Assembly (NCBI GenBank): GCA_004335835.1
Contig: RWJK01001206.1
Span: forward strand, 35,799-99,798
Reading direction: 5' to 3'
DNA: 64,000 bases
From: Scenedesmus sp. ARA3
Lineage: Eukaryota; Chlorophyta; Chlorophyceae; Sphaeropleales; Scenedesmaceae
Within the stretch, counting starts at the first letter, position 1, and each line of letters starts with the position of its first letter. Below are positions 45,664 to 57,924 of the stretch, piece after piece. The translations under genes were made by a program, and so were the position numbers. The notes below the pieces were generated by a model, which was given only the letters and a program-made list of their open reading frames with translations, had not been told where the DNA came from and ran no database searches.

Positions 45664-47821
45664 CTACTCAGCAACCCAGTCCCCGAACTCAATGGTACCT
45701 GGCTCTGCGTGCTTCAAAATGGCCTCTGCCACCTTGGCTTTATCCCTTGTGGAAAAGCTCTCCAGCTGCCGGCCATTCTTGAAGAACACAAACTTCGGCA
45801 CGCTGCGCACGTTGTACTGCTTGCACAGCGCCGTGACCTCTCCTTCATCGTCATCATACCTGCAGGCATGCAAGCAAGAGATACAACATTCAAATGCTGC
45901 CATTGACTGGTTGAGGTTGCTGCTTGCAGAGCTGTGTGACCACTCCTGCTTAGTACCTGCACGTACCGAGATCAATGTTTGCACGAACCTGGTGAGGTTG
46001 CTGCTGCTGCTGCTGCTGCTGCTATTATGCTGCATGGCTGTGTGCCAGTCAGGCTGGCAAGCCTGCGGCAGCCTGGCAGGCAAGCACCCAGCATTGTTTC
46101 GACCATTGCTGGCACCCCAGATGCAGGAATGCTAGCATAATGCTTGTATTTGTAAGGCGGCGCTGGCACAGCGGCTGCTGCTGCTCCTGCTCTTCAACAC
46201 CTCGCTATGCAGATGCAAGCTGTGCGAGCCCTTACTCACACATTGTGCTTCAGGAAGACGATAGGTTGGCTGTCTTCTTGCTGCTGCTGTTGCTGCTGTG
46301 AGGCCGACTCCCGGCACATCTTCACAAAGCCTGGGTAGATGAACTTGCACGCGCCGCATGCTGTCTTGAAAAAGTCCACAACCACCAGCGTGCGGGGCCC
46401 TGCTGCCTGCAGCGCCTGCTGGAACTCCTCAGGGGTGTACACCTGCGGCAAGAACACATTGAGGTGATCGCAGTGCTGTTCTACAGTCAATGTGCGGCAC
46501 GCCAGGCCATTATCCTTGCAGTTTGCCTGCGACTTTGATGTTTGCAGCAGCGCTGCAGCTGCGCCTTTCCTGCAGCTGCTGTTGCGAAAGCTGGCGGCAA
46601 ACATGCCAAGGCGGAGACACCAGTGCTGCAACAGCAGGCTCCTGCAATGTCACCTTCTGCAGTCACACTGTTTTGTTGCGCAAAAGCTTCATCAGGGCCG
46701 CTGCCTCACCTCAGTGACACACTCCACTGGGCACTCCTCCTCGTCTGCTCCTTGCTGCTGCTTGCTGGGCTGCTGTACCAGAGTGAGGTCCAGAGTGAAG
46801 TCCACCGATGCAGTTGACAGTGAGGATTGCAGACAAGAATAACTTAAGATTAATTTAAACTGTAGTTGAGCAAACTTTTGCTACTGATGGTGTGATGCAA
46901 GCTGCCATCGTCATGAAGAACAATAGCTGCTGCTGCCTCAACAGTTTCCTTGCACTGCCACAGCATGAGCTGTGAAGTTGCTTTTGCCTGGTATGGCTGC
47001 AACCACGCAGCTTGCAGATGCAGCTGCATCGTGATGCTTTGTTAGGCTGTCCTTCAATCTGCCTGTCTCCCACTGCTGCCGCTGCCGCTGCTGCTGCTGC
47101 CGCTGCCGCTGCTGCTGCCGCTGCTGCTGCTGCTGCTGCCGCTGCACCATTCAAGCGACTGCTCACCCTAGGCTGTGGCTTGTCAATGGTCTGTGTAGTG
47201 CTCCCTTGCTGGCCAGGGATGGGCAGGCCCCGTTCTTTCCTGCAAGCAGCAAAAGATGCACACAGTTCCCTAACGGAAGCTCTGAACAATGCTGGCAGGT
47301 GCTGCCCCTGCCCAAGCCGTGCACTGCTCAACATGCTAGCCAGGCCATCGCCTTTGCTGCTATAGTGCTGCTGTAGCACACCTGAATGAGTCCAAGATTC
47401 CATGCGCAGCTACATTGCGATGGCTTGGCTGCACAAGCTTGCAGTTACCCAGCTGCTGCAACCTGCAGGCAGTAGTCAGGCAGCAAGGAAGGTGGGCGTT
47501 GCTTGCGAGCGCCTCAGCGGACAGCTCCACTGCCACTGACACACATAAATGCAATGATAAAGCATTGCAAACGACTGGCAGCAGTTTGTCTCGACAAAAG
47601 CATTCCGTGATGTGCAGGTGGGGGTTGCCTCCGGGACAGCAAAGGTAGCGACAATGCTGCAACGCAAGCTTGCCCTGGCATATGATACAAGCATACGTAA
47701 GCTGTACATAAAGGTTTTCAAGCATGCCACAAGCATGCGAAGGAGGAACTCACCGCTGTTGCTGGAACGCTGGCCTAGCGTGCACTGGAGCAGCAGCCGA
47801 GTTGAGCAGACAGCTCTGCAT
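45664..47821 (-). CDS. Atypical (ACHT-like) thioredoxin, 6 exons, complete
   Basis: Thiol-disulfide exchange protein, probably plastid-targeted. Exons (minus): 47821-47754, 47239-47167, 46859-46710, 46442-46242, 45988-45957, 45859-45664 (TAG); 720 nt, 239 aa, frame kept throughout. The N-terminus (MQSCLLNSAAAPVHARPAF) is Ala/Ser/Arg-rich without early acids, like a transit peptide. The core is CPVECVTEVYTPEEF, then LVVVDFFKTACGACK with Cys126 and Cys129, and NVRSVPKFVFFKNGRQL with the cis-proline. CGAC replaces the classical CGPC; ACHT proteins have CGGC- or CGSC-type sites, so this group is my best match. A Gln run lies in exon 4. No duplicated exons are visible, unlike the neighbours. The first two exons rest on splice and frame logic only. 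Confidence 0.82.
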
Positions 47822-48502
47822 CGTATCTAATCGTTATTAAGGTTGCAGAACGCTATTAACAGCAGTTGATCAAATCCAATGGTTGCTGCTGTGAAAGGCA
47901 AGGACAAGCTGAAAGCAGTACCCAGCAGTGATTGATGCAGCACGCTGAACTTTCAGTCAAGATGGACTTGGCAAGTGAACTGCGCTGAAGCATAGCACTT
48001 CTGGCGCATGTACTCCCTCACGTACTGCTGGCATTGTTACCTTGGTCACATGGCAGTTTCGTCACTTCACCAACTAACAATGACGACTGCACACCATCAT
48101 GGCATGTGTTCCGCTGCTGCGCCAGCTGGCAGCAGCATAATGAGTCGCAGTCCTTGATATGCAGCTGAACCAATCACGCTTGATGAAGGGACTACAGTAG
48201 CACTCGCTCAGTCCACTGCTGTGCGCAGGTGAGGATGCCAAACTTGTCTCACACCCTGCAGCCTGCAATACGCAAGCACTGCTTTCATGGCATCATCATC
48301 ATCATGATCATCATCATCATCAACATAATCATCATCGACATCATCATGCTGCCCATCAAGTCATAGCATCAACTCCATCTTTCTTGGCATGAAATTCCAG
48401 CAGCAAGCCAGGCACAACCCAGCCAACAGCCAGTGCCACTGCAGCAGCAGCCCGAGTACAGACGAATAGCTCAGAAGTAGATGCACAAACACACAACCGC
48501 TT
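47822..48502. other. Intergenic, with CAT microsatellite
   Basis: Between the divergently or tandemly arranged thioredoxin start and the GH85 3' end. Contains an imperfect (CAT)n run at about 48290-48346. No gene seen. Confidence 0.5.
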
Positions 48503-48835
48503 AGCTGGCAGCAGCACCAGGGCCGCACACAGTCAGCCCCACACTGCTAGCACACCCATGAAAGCAGCTCTCTCGATAACCAATGCGCACACCAAAACAG
48601 TAGTCTAGCTGGCAGTACCGGCAGGGCCGCCCACAGTCAGCCCTACACTGCCCAGCACACCCAGCACATCAGCCGCCCCACTGCTGCTGCTGCTGCTGCT
48701 GCTGTCACCGCACTGCACTGCCACCCCTAGCCCAGTGACAACCCGGCCAGCTGGCACAGTCAGCCCCCAGCTGCTGCGCTGCCACCGCCAGCCCGACAGT
48801 GCACCTGACAGGTCAGCCACATTGCATCAGCTGCT
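48503..48835 (-). repeat. Extra copies of the GH85 last-exon end
   Basis: The last about 230 bases of the final exon, including the stop, are repeated at 48835-48605 (ADLSGALSGWRWQRSSW...GVAVQCGDSSS...stop), and a third short copy of only the end lies at 48550-48503. The copy at 48835-48605 stays open. Confidence 0.88.
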
Positions 48836-48871
48836 GCACCTGCTGAGCCAGCTGACACACATAACAGCAGT

Positions 48872-50073
48872 CTAGCTAGCAATACCCACAGGGCCACATA
48901 CAGTCAGCCCCACACTGCCTAGCACACCCATCACAGCAGCTGCCCCACTGCTGCTGCTGCTGCTGTCACCGCACTGCACTGCCACCCCTAGCCCAGTGAC
49001 AACCCGGCCAGCTGGAACAGTCAGCATCCAGCTGCTGCGCTGCCACCGCCAGCCTGACAGTGCTCCTGACAGATCAGCGAGCCACATTGCATCAGCTGCT
49101 GAGCCTGCTGCTGCTGCTGCTGCTGCATTGCTGATGCTGTTAGCCGGCAGGCACTGCACAGGACCTAGCATGGTTACCGCTGGCTGTGCTGCAGCAGCTC
49201 TGCCGGATTCATCGCCTGCTGCCACATCCAGGGCCACGGACCGGCCAGTGAGCTGCAGCTGCTGTCGTTGCTGCTGCATCGCAGCCCCAGAGGCAGCACC
49301 AGCTGCAAGCTGCAGCATGCCACCAGCTGGCAGGTGGATCAACTTGCTGCCTGATTTACCTGCTGCTGCTGCTGCTGAGTGTGCTGCTTCTGTCATCAGC
49401 CAAATTACAGGTGGAGCCACATCTGCCTGACTGGTGCCCACAGTGCTGCTACTGCTGCTGCTACCGCTGTTGCTGCCGCCGCTCTTGCTGCTGCTGCTTG
49501 ATGATGGGAAAGCATACACAAAGCTGACCTCCAGCACACTGTCTGTCTGCACATGCACAGCAGCACGGAACAGCTGCAGCAGCACAATCTGCGGCCCTGC
49601 TGCTGCCACCCCCAGCTGCTGCTGCTGCAGCACGCAGCAAGGAGTCTGCACACCCGCGGCTACCTGCATATCTGTTGCCTGTTTGCTGGCAGTGCCACGT
49701 GAGTCAGACGCCCCAGGCTCCTGCTGCTGCTGCTCTGGTGGCTGCTGCTGCTTGCACAGCACCAGGCATGAGCCTCCCTCATATGCTGTGCACGATGCCA
49801 GCCGTCCAACAACAGGCCCAGAAGTCACCTGCAGGGGGCAAACAACCACACCAGGCCAAATTGAGCTAAGGAAGCAGAGACTAGAATTGCAGTGCTGTCC
49901 TCAGCTTGCATGGATATTTGGCGTATGCCTGCCACGCTGCGTCTGTCAGCAGAAGTAAAACCTGGCAATAGGGCTGTATCCTGGCTGATGAGCAGTCATA
50001 TCCTTGCTGGCAGGCAGGCGACTCATCAGTTGTACTGACAAGGGGTACGTCTGGTTTGAACATTCCGTTCTGT

Positions 50074-50119
<46 letters not shown>

Positions 50120-50389
50120 GCTGTGCTGGAAGGCTCACCTGCTGGCTGATTGGGTCCCTGCAGCTTGGCAGCGTGTCAGTGCGCAGCATGTTGAACCAGC
50201 CCTCGCTGCTGCTGCTGCTGCTGCTGCTGGCAACACCACATTCAGCAGCAGCAGCAGCATCCTCAGGGGGCCTGCTCGCCGCAGCCCTGCCTGCTGCAAA
50301 CCAGGCGCGTCCCGCGCCTGCATTGAAGCTGCTGTGGAAGGGCAGGCTGGTCAGCACTGGGTGACTGCAGCCCCAGGCGGCTTGCACCT

Positions 50390-50474
<85 letters not shown>

Positions 50475-50589
50475 GCCCTGTGAAGCTCACAAGTGCAGCA
50501 GATGCCTGCATTGGAGCTGCTGCTGAAAGGCAGGATTGTCAGCACCAGGTGGCTGCAGCCAAAAAAAAAGCCCCATGCAGCTTGCACCT

Positions 50590-50627
<38 letters not shown>

Positions 50628-53600
50628 GTGAAGCTGGGATAAGTGGGGCATGCCGTCGTGATGCACTGATGCATGGCTTTCCTGCCAGTGCACGCGATGG
50701 AGCAGCCCCAGGCGGCTTGCACCTGCAGCAGCAGCAGCAGCAGTGAAGCACGGCTTTTGGTGGATGCCTCACACACTGTCTGTTCACTCTGTGTCGTCAC
50801 CCTGGATGGCTGTGCCGTGTATGCCAGTTTGCGCCTGACGCATGGCTTGCCTGCCTACGCGTGTTGAGGCGCACACTGCTGTTGCTGCCGCTGCCAATAT
50901 AGGATGCAAAGAGAGCCCACCCACCTTGTGCCACCATGCCTCCTGCAGCTCTGCAAATCTTTCTTTGTCCAAATCCTCATACACTCAGCCCGGCGCAAAC
51001 AGCCCAAAGCAACACACCCTACCATGTACAACAGTGAATCCCACAAGCACAGTCTCTGATGATTCATGAACCGTCATGAAACATACAAGAGCAACAGATT
51101 CCTTCCTACACTGCCCACCTTGTGCCACCACTGCTCCTGCAGCTCTGCAAATCTTTCTTTGTCCAGGTTCTCATACACCCAGCCCGGCGCAAACAGCGCA
51201 GCACTCAGCCCAGCAGCCTTGGCAGCAGCCAGCGCCGCACTGCTGTTGTGGCCGCCACCTCCAAAGCAGCCCCTGCCATGGACATCAACACCAACAAGCA
51301 CATCTGCTGCACGCCCGCCTGCTGCTGCTGTTGTTTCTGGCAGTGTGGAGGGCGTCCAGCAGTAGTTGAGGAACAGCGCATCTGCTAGGTCGAAGAAGGG
51401 GCCGTTGAGTTGTGGGCTGAGCTTGTTCTGCCAGCGCAGCTCGCCGGCTGTTGTTACAGCATCGTACCTGCACAGTGAGCCAAAGCAGAGACACCAGGTC
51501 GTGATGAGCTCGTGCATCAAGTTGATTTACTAGCGCCCTGGCAGGATGAAATCCTGCGCCAGCACAGCCATCGCTCTGTCACCTCTGCATGCAGGCACCT
51601 TGGCCGATGTGTCAGTCGTTGAGCAGTCACTCACCACACCACCATGCCATGGGTACACACTGCCTTCATGCGTGCCTTCAGGTAGCCCACAAAGTGCAGC
51701 ATCACCTCCACCTGCTGCCTGCTCAGCCATTTCCATTCTTGCAACATTGACCAGCCAGCCTTCAAGCTGTGGTGCGCTGCAACAGCCACCAGCAGCTGGT
51801 TAGGCTGACAGCTGCCAATTTGAACACTACTAAACCAAATGTATCCATAAGAAACAGCAGGCCACTCACCACGCCACCATGCCATGGTGGCACACTGCCT
51901 TCATCCTTGCCCTCAGGTAGCCCACAAAGTGCAGCATCACCTCCACCTGCTGCCTGCTCAGCCATTTCCATTCTTGCAACATTCACCAGCCAGCCTTCAA
52001 GCTGTAGTGCGCTGCAACAGCCACCAGCCGCTGGTTAGGCCAACAGCTGCCATTTTGAACACTACTAAACCCAATGTAACGGATAAGAAACAGTAGGTCA
52101 CTTACCACACCTCCGTGCCATGGTGGCACACTGCCTTCATCCTTGCCCTCAGGTAGCCCACAAAGTGCAGCATCACCTNNNNNNNNNNNNNNNNNNNNNN
52201 NNNNNNNNNNNNNNNNNNNNNNNNNNNNCCTTCATCCTTGCCCTCAGGTAGCCCACAAAGTGCAGCATCACCTCCACCTGCTGCCTGCTCAAACCCATTG
52301 TCGATGTACACATGCCAACCATTGAACCCTCAAACCCTCAAAGCCACTGCCCACAAACTGCTGCACAGCCTCTTCGCAGCCTACCCTCTGGCAGCTGCAG
52401 CATGCAGGCACTCTACTGGCATGCAAGTCACTTCACTCACCAAACCACCATGGCATGGGCGCATGCGGCCTTCATCCTTGCCCTCAGGTAGCCCACAAAG
52501 TGCAGCATCACTTGCACCTGCTGCCTGCTCAGCATATTCCCCGCAGGGTTGACCAGCCAACCTCAAAGCTGTAGAGCACTGCAACAGCCACCAGCTGATC
52601 ATGTGCTACTCGTCAACATTAGTCAACACGAGCCATCAGCTAGGAGACTGTTCAGAAGCAGCAGGCCACTCACCACACCACCATCCCATCGGGGCATGCG
52701 GCCTTCATCCTTGCCCTCAGGTAGCCCACAAAGTGCAGCACCACCTCCACCTGCTGCTTGCTCAAGCTGTTCTCAATGTTGACGAGCCAACCTTCAAAGC
52801 CATAATGCGCTGCAACAGCCACCAGCTGGTCAGCTACTGCCTGTGCTGACTCGCGGGAGGCGAACAGCCGGTTGCAGCGCTGCCTGCCTTGCCCGAATTC
52901 GGTGATGAAGGTGCCAATGACCTGCGGCAGGCAGCAAGAAATCAGGATAGCAAGGCAGCAACAAGCAAACTTAGTGGGATGTGCCGGTTGCAGCGCTGCC
53001 TGCCTTGCCCGAATTCAGTGATGAAGGTTCCAAGCACCTGCAGCAGGCACGGCAGCGAGCGCGTTGGTTGCTGTGTCCACTGCTAGCAATTTTCAGCACA
53101 GCTGCTGTTGAAACCGCGCGCACACGCAAACCAACAGTTGGAGTGTTGTGCAGTTGCTGGGCTCCTGCAGCAGGCAGGCAAGGAGGCAGCCATGGCAGAT
53201 GGCAACTGGTGAGGCAAGACACACAGCAGCTGGCGTTGCTGTAGCTGCCTGCAGCATCCCGCCCGCTTGAAAGGTCGCTTGCTTGCTGGCGGTTGCTGCT
53301 GGACTGCAGTGGCTCAAACATGTGACATGCAAATGAATAGCCTTTGTTTCTCTTGGCCTCCGCACCTTCACCCCGTGCTTGTGCGCCGCATGAATCCAGC
53401 CTTTTGAAGGAATGCTGACCATGGCGTGGCTGAAGTAGCAAAACACGTCCATGCAGTCCCAGTGCCACAGCCAGTACTGCCCGCAGCCGGTGCTTGTGTG
53501 CATGCTGCCTGTAAGCATGCACTTTGCACTTCCTATGCCGCCTCCTTGCACTCCCTTTCACACGAGCTACAATGCACATACAACTCAACCATACTAGGTG

Positions 53601-53923
53601 GCCTTTGCCAATGTTGCCGCTCTCACCTTCACCCCGTGCTTGTGAGCCGCATGAATCCAGCCAGTAGGTGGGATGCTAACCATGGCGTGGCTGAAGTAGC
53701 AAAACACATCCATGCAGTCCCAGTGCCACAGCCGGTACTGCCCACAGCCGGCAGCACCAGACAGTGAGACCTCTTCCGGCAGATAGCCACCCATCATATC
53801 ATGACACACCAGCAGCTGCTGCTGCTGCTGCTGCTGCTGCTGGGTTGGCAGCTGCAGCGGTGTTGTGCAGCTGCAGGGGTCCTGTGGCTGGCCATGCGGC
53901 TGGTGTGCCTCATCTGCAGATCC

Positions 53924-53962
<39 letters not shown>

Positions 53963-55298
53963 GGGCTGCCACGTCAGCAGCTCTGCCACTGTGGTGAGGG
54001 GCCTGCAGCGGGGTGGGCCAGGGAAGCTGCCTGCTGGCCATGGCTGGCCCTCATCTGCTTCGTACTCGGGCAGCTTGCAGGAACAATGCATATTGCAGTG
54101 CAGAAGCGGAACAGGCAGCAGGGAGTTACATATGTGAGAACGATGTACCAGAGTGCAGCAGGCAGTACGGCATACATGTGAGGAAGCCGGCTGCTGGCCA
54201 CGGCTGGTCCTCATCTGCTTGGCACTTGGGCAGCTTGCAGGAACGCAGCAGCACCCAGAAGCAGCAGCACAGAAGCAGCACAGGCAGCGGTAGGTCAGGT
54301 TGGGGCATCAAGCACCAGCATGAGGTGGCCCTCATCTAGTGTGAACTCAGACAGGAACAAACATGGCAGCACAGAAGAGGCATTCAGCGGGGTGGGCCAG
54401 GGAAGCCGCCTGCTGGCCATGGCTCCCCTTCATCTGCTTCAAACTCAGGCAGCTTGCGGGAACACAGCAGCACAAAGGGACACAGCAGCGAGACATTAGG
54501 CCAGGGCATTCACCACAATGGAAGCCATCTGCTGGCCACGGCTCCCCTTCATCTGCTTCGTACTCGGGCAGCTTGCAGGAATACAGCAGGACACAGAAGC
54601 AGCAGCACATAAACAGCACAGGCAGCGGTAGGTCAGGTTGGGGCATCAAGCACCAGCAGAGATGGCCCTCATCTGGTGCAAACTTAGGCAGCTTGCAGGA
54701 ACACATTTGGCAGCACAGGAGTGGGTTGGGGTAGAAGCCTGCAGCGGGGTGGGCCAGGGAAGCCGCCTGCTGGCCACAACTGGCCCTCGTCTGCTTCAAA
54801 CTCGGGCAGCTTGCAGGGCAAAACAAAGTTGGACGATAATGTGACAACACTTTGACAGTGTAAACGAGACACAGGTGGCGGGAAGCTGGGTGAAGAAAAG
54901 CAAAGGCTGCTGCATCTGGCAGTTGGGGTGCTATGAGTGCACCTTGCTTGCAGCGGAGCCAGGCAGTTTGCGGCCTCTTCCCTGTCCGCTGATGCCGTGC
55001 AAGTGCGATCAAGGCGTGCCAATTATTGCCGCTGAACGGATTTGGCACCTTTTGTAAGGTGTCAAAGCCCCACCCTCTTGCAATGTTGAGCTTCTGACAG
55101 GTCAGCAGCACCCACCTGCTGCTGCCTCCTAGCCAGCCACCGCCTGCCTTTGCAGTACAGGCCGTATGGCGTGTTGCCTGTCAGTAAGCATGCTGTGGTG
55201 ATGCTGCCAGCTATGGCAGCTGCTGCAGCGATCGCAGCAGTTCTGCTCCTAGGCAGCAGATGTACTGCTCCGGAAGTCTTGCGCGTGACTGCCAACAT
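48872..55298 (-). CDS. GH85 endo-beta-N-acetylglucosaminidase (ENGase), 6 exons
   Basis: Cleaves the GlcNAc-GlcNAc core of N-glycans; plant and animal ENGases handle free glycans in the cytosol. Exons (minus): 55298-55116, 54073-53627, 52921-52674, 51467-51119, 50387-50139, 49828-48872 (TAG); 2433 nt, 810 aa. Family blocks in order: LTTVAELLTWQPP, LVCHDMMGGYLPEE, YRLWHWDCMDVFCYFSHAMV, IPPTGWIHAAHKHGVKV, GTFITEF, GFEGWLVNIENSLS with the N-x-E catalytic pair at about 258 and 260, MVVWYDAV, LRWQNKL, VLVGVDVHGRGCFGGGG, ALFAPGWVYENLDKE, LPFHSSFNAGAGRAWF. The last exon is the long variable lectin-like tail. Poly-Ala and poly-Gln sit inside exon 2. Exon 1 encodes a hydrophobic segment (IAAAAAIAGSITTACLL) not usual for a cytosolic ENGase; exon 1 is inferred only from frame and donor. 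Exons 2-6 all have partial copies. Confidence 0.9.
50391..50472 (-). repeat. (CAG)27 on top strand, CTG before GH85 exon 5 acceptor
   Basis: Longest uninterrupted triplet run in the window outside the gap. On the gene strand it is CTG ending in CTGCAG directly before exon 5 (50387). Similar shorter runs plus the exon 5 start (CAGGTGCAAGC.GC.TGG) recur near 50590 and 50720. Confidence 0.92.
51640..52610 (-). repeat. Copies of GH85 exon 3 end, about six including the real one
   Basis: The tail of exon 3 (real copy 52921-52674) recurs with marker GAGGTG.TGCTGCACTTTGTG near 52500, 52262, 52168, 51931 and 51698, mostly at 230-240 bp. Copies keep the donor GGTGAGT but lose the NIENSLS codons (replaced by NVARMEMAEQ-type sequence). 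Confidence 0.85.
52179..52228. other. Assembly gap, 50 N, inside the exon 3 array
   Basis: Exactly 50 N between two near-identical copies; the array is likely collapsed or mis-sized here. Confidence 0.99.
52970..53560 (-). repeat. Second copies of GH85 exon 2 end and exon 3 start
   Basis: Exon 2's end (GCGQY.LWHWDCMDVFCYFSHAMVSIP..GWIHAAHKHGVK and donor) recurs at about 53510-53367; exon 3's start (VLGTFITEFGQGRQRCNR) at about 53040-52980. Both are highly similar to the complete exons. Confidence 0.88.
54225..54830 (-). repeat. About five to six copies of GH85 exon 2 start in intron 1
   Basis: The block CKLPE(Y/F)EADEG..WPA.(G/S)F begins near 54818, 54702, 54579, 54461 and 54242, before the complete exon at 54073. 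Several copies also carry FPGPPRC. Units are about 115-180 bp. Confidence 0.88.
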
Positions 55299-56012
55299 TT
55301 CCCATAACAAGTTATATCTGTGGCAAGATGAACAATTTACAAACAGACCAGCATTGCGCTCGTACAAGGCCTCCTGCACGACCAGGGCTTTTCGTGGGTT
55401 GCAATTTTGTTCTAAGACACGGCAGACGGAGCTGCGTCACTCTTACGTGATGATCAGTAGCAGTTATGTGCTGTTAAAGCGGGATCAAAGTCAGCTGACG
55501 TCTTAGCATTGGTTGCCTTGCTTCATGCAGTCTTTACGTATTCGCCAGACACGCGCCAGCACTGTTAGCCATGCGCATTCTTTGAAACAGCAGTCTTTTG
55601 CCAAAGCTTTTGTCAGTCCTCGCGGAACCGCACTCCGCAAACCAGCACAGGAGCTACGCAGCATGCATAATCAGCAGCAGCAGGACAGGTGTGTGCTGCT
55701 GTTGTCTGCTGGTGACTGACGGCATCTTGCAGCTTGTCTGTTTGTGACGGCAATCAAAGTCCTTTGGAAGACGATCGCTTCTGCTGCATCTGGCGAACCC
55801 CTCACCGCTGATATAGCATTCCAGGATGCAGCTGACTGCCAGCAGTCATAGTCTAGCTGGTCCAGTAATTGGATGGATGCTGCGGCATTCACCACACATC
55901 AGCATCAGCATCAGCATCAGCATCATCGGTACACGGGTTTACCTAAATGTATCTCAATACAAGTTTTCAACAAGCACATCTGCGGTGTGCTGTTGTGTGC
56001 AGGGGTGGCAGC
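55299..56012. other. Divergent intergenic region (GH85 and nitroreductase)
   Basis: 713 bp between the two start codons. Contains a short (CAGCAT)n run at about 55898-55923. No gene seen; should include both promoters. The nitroreductase may have an extra upstream exon here, since a TGTGTGCAG acceptor-like site ends just before its ATG. Confidence 0.45.
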
Positions 56013-57865
56013 ATGCTGCTACTGGCCACTGGCGCAGCAGCAGTAGCCACTGTCGCCACGCTGTTTCCACCACCAGTTTCAGCATGGCTTCCAGTTGCAG
56101 GGATTGTAATTGCAATCGGCCTGCTTGCAGGACTAGCTCAGTGGATCCTGCAGCAAGTCAGCGGCAATGCAACTGGCGGGTCAAACCCTAGCAGCTTGAA
56201 CCCCAGCCAGGTGTTAGAGCTGGTCAAAATCCGGCGCTCAGTGTTCCCCAAAGACATGACAGGTGAGGGAGAGGGACAGCACGGCAGAAGCAGCGGAAGC
56301 AGCAGCAAGCAGAAGTGCACAGCAGACACAGCAACGTGCACAGCATCTGTATTGGAACCAACAACAGGAATAGAACTGGACTTCTGCAGCGGCATCAGCA
56401 GCAGTACCAACCCGGCGCCGTCTCAGTGAATGCATTCCTTGTGCGCCGTTTTTCATCGTTCTACCTCACACATGGTGTGATGGCTCTGTGTTCACCTGGC
56501 ATGCACCGCGTTTCCCCCTTTCCAGGTGAAGCTGGTGCCATCACCAAGCAGCAGCTAGAGATGATACTGGATGCAGCACGCTGGGCTCCCACACACAAGC
56601 TGACAGAGGTGCGTGCTGCTGTTTGGCAGCCGTGCAGCCTGGCAAAGGAGCTACTTGTATGGCAGCAGCAGCAGCAGCAGCAGCAGCAGTTAGCCCGGCG
56701 CATGCCAAGAAGCAGGCTGCAATCTGCTGAGGCAGCCAAACTGTTCTTACACAACTGCACATTGGCAGAGTATGCAGCATTCACCAACAGCCTTATTTTT
56801 GGGTTTCCATACATCGAACTGTTGAATTTTGCGCCCAGATCTGTCTTTCATCAAAAGCTCGCTCAGCTGCTTACGGTTGACTGCCCGTGGCACTTGCACC
56901 ATCCTTGTTCCTTGCAGCCGTGGCACTTTGTGGTGCTGGCTGGCACAAGCAAGGCTGCTTTTGAGGAGCTGACCATCAATCTGTGCCAGCAGCACATCCT
57001 TGACTCTCTCTGCACTTCCTTTCTTGCTTTTCAATTCCATTTCTTCTTGCAGCCGTGGCACTTTGTGGTGCTGTCTGGAGCAGCCAAGGCTGCATTTGAG
57101 GAGCTCACCATTGAGCTGTGCCAGCAGCGGCTGGACCCTGAGAAGGCTGAGGCAACAGTGGCCAAGCTGCGGCGCAAGCAGGCCAAGGACTGGCCCAAGG
57201 TGCGCAACTTCAGACAAACCGCATGATGAACTTTTTGTATGATTACTTTATCACGATGTCATGGATTGTATTGATGTGTACCTGGCCACAGTAGCCAAGC
57301 TGCGGCACAAGTAGGCCAAGGAATGCCCCAAAGCAACCGCCACAGCAGCAGCAGCTGTGGAGTTGCAAGATTGTGTGCTGGCTTCATGCTGCTGTGTGAG
57401 TTGCACACCGCCGTGGCTCGCCTCTGCAGCGTTGCGGTCCTCCTGCTGTCGTGACGAGAAGACCGTCAAGCACACTTTTGCTTGATATTGCGGTGTAATT
57501 TGTGAAGGTTACTAAGACAAAGCAATCAAAATCAACACTACTGTGCCGTGCAGGTGCACTGCTACATTGCCATCTGCCTGAAGCGCCACCAAGAAGTACC
57601 GGAGTGGGAGGAGATTGCAGCAGTGGCATGCGCAGTGCAAAACATGGCGCTGGTCGGCAGCAGCATGGGAGTGCACGGCTACTGGTCCAGCTGGCAGCCT
57701 GCAGCTCGAGATGCTCCTGAGATGCACGACCTGCTGCAGATTGATGCGGCAAAAGGGGACAGGTGTCTGGGCGTGTTCCTGGTGGGGCAGGGGCAGCAGG
57801 AGCGGCTAGCAGGGTACCGGCCGCGGCGGCAGGAGCTAAGCGAGAAAGTGCTGTGGCTGCAGTGA
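56013..57865 (+). CDS. Nitroreductase-family oxidoreductase, 4 exons, complete
   Basis: FMN-dependent NAD(P)H oxidoreductase of the nitroreductase fold, closest to the YdjA/TdsD-like type. Exons: 56013-56262, 56526-56608, 57053-57199, 57554-57865 (TGA); 792 nt, 263 aa, frame kept. Residues about 1-55 are hydrophobic (VATVATLFPPPVSAWLPVAG, GIVIAIGLLAGLA), a membrane anchor or transit region. Then LVKIRRSVFPKDMTGEAGAI, ILDAARWAPTHKLTEPWHFV (the family's flavin-contact block), VPEWEEIAAVACAVQNM, GVHGYWSSWQPA and GDRCLGVFLVGQ. Bacterial YdjA lacks the hydrophobic N-terminus. Exon 3 has one upstream partial copy and exon 4 at least three downstream. The substrate cannot be told from sequence. Confidence 0.88.
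56905..57000 (+). repeat. Copy of nitroreductase exon 3 start
   Basis: Encodes PWHFVVLAGTSKAAFEELTINLCQQ-like sequence after CTTGCAG, then diverges. The complete exon 3 follows at 57053-57199. An exon 3 end fragment lies near 57289-57330. Confidence 0.88.
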
Positions 57866-57924
57866 TCTGCTGGCTTCTTTGTCACATTTGATGGTATTTC
57901 TTGGCACTTGGTTAAGTTGGCGAA

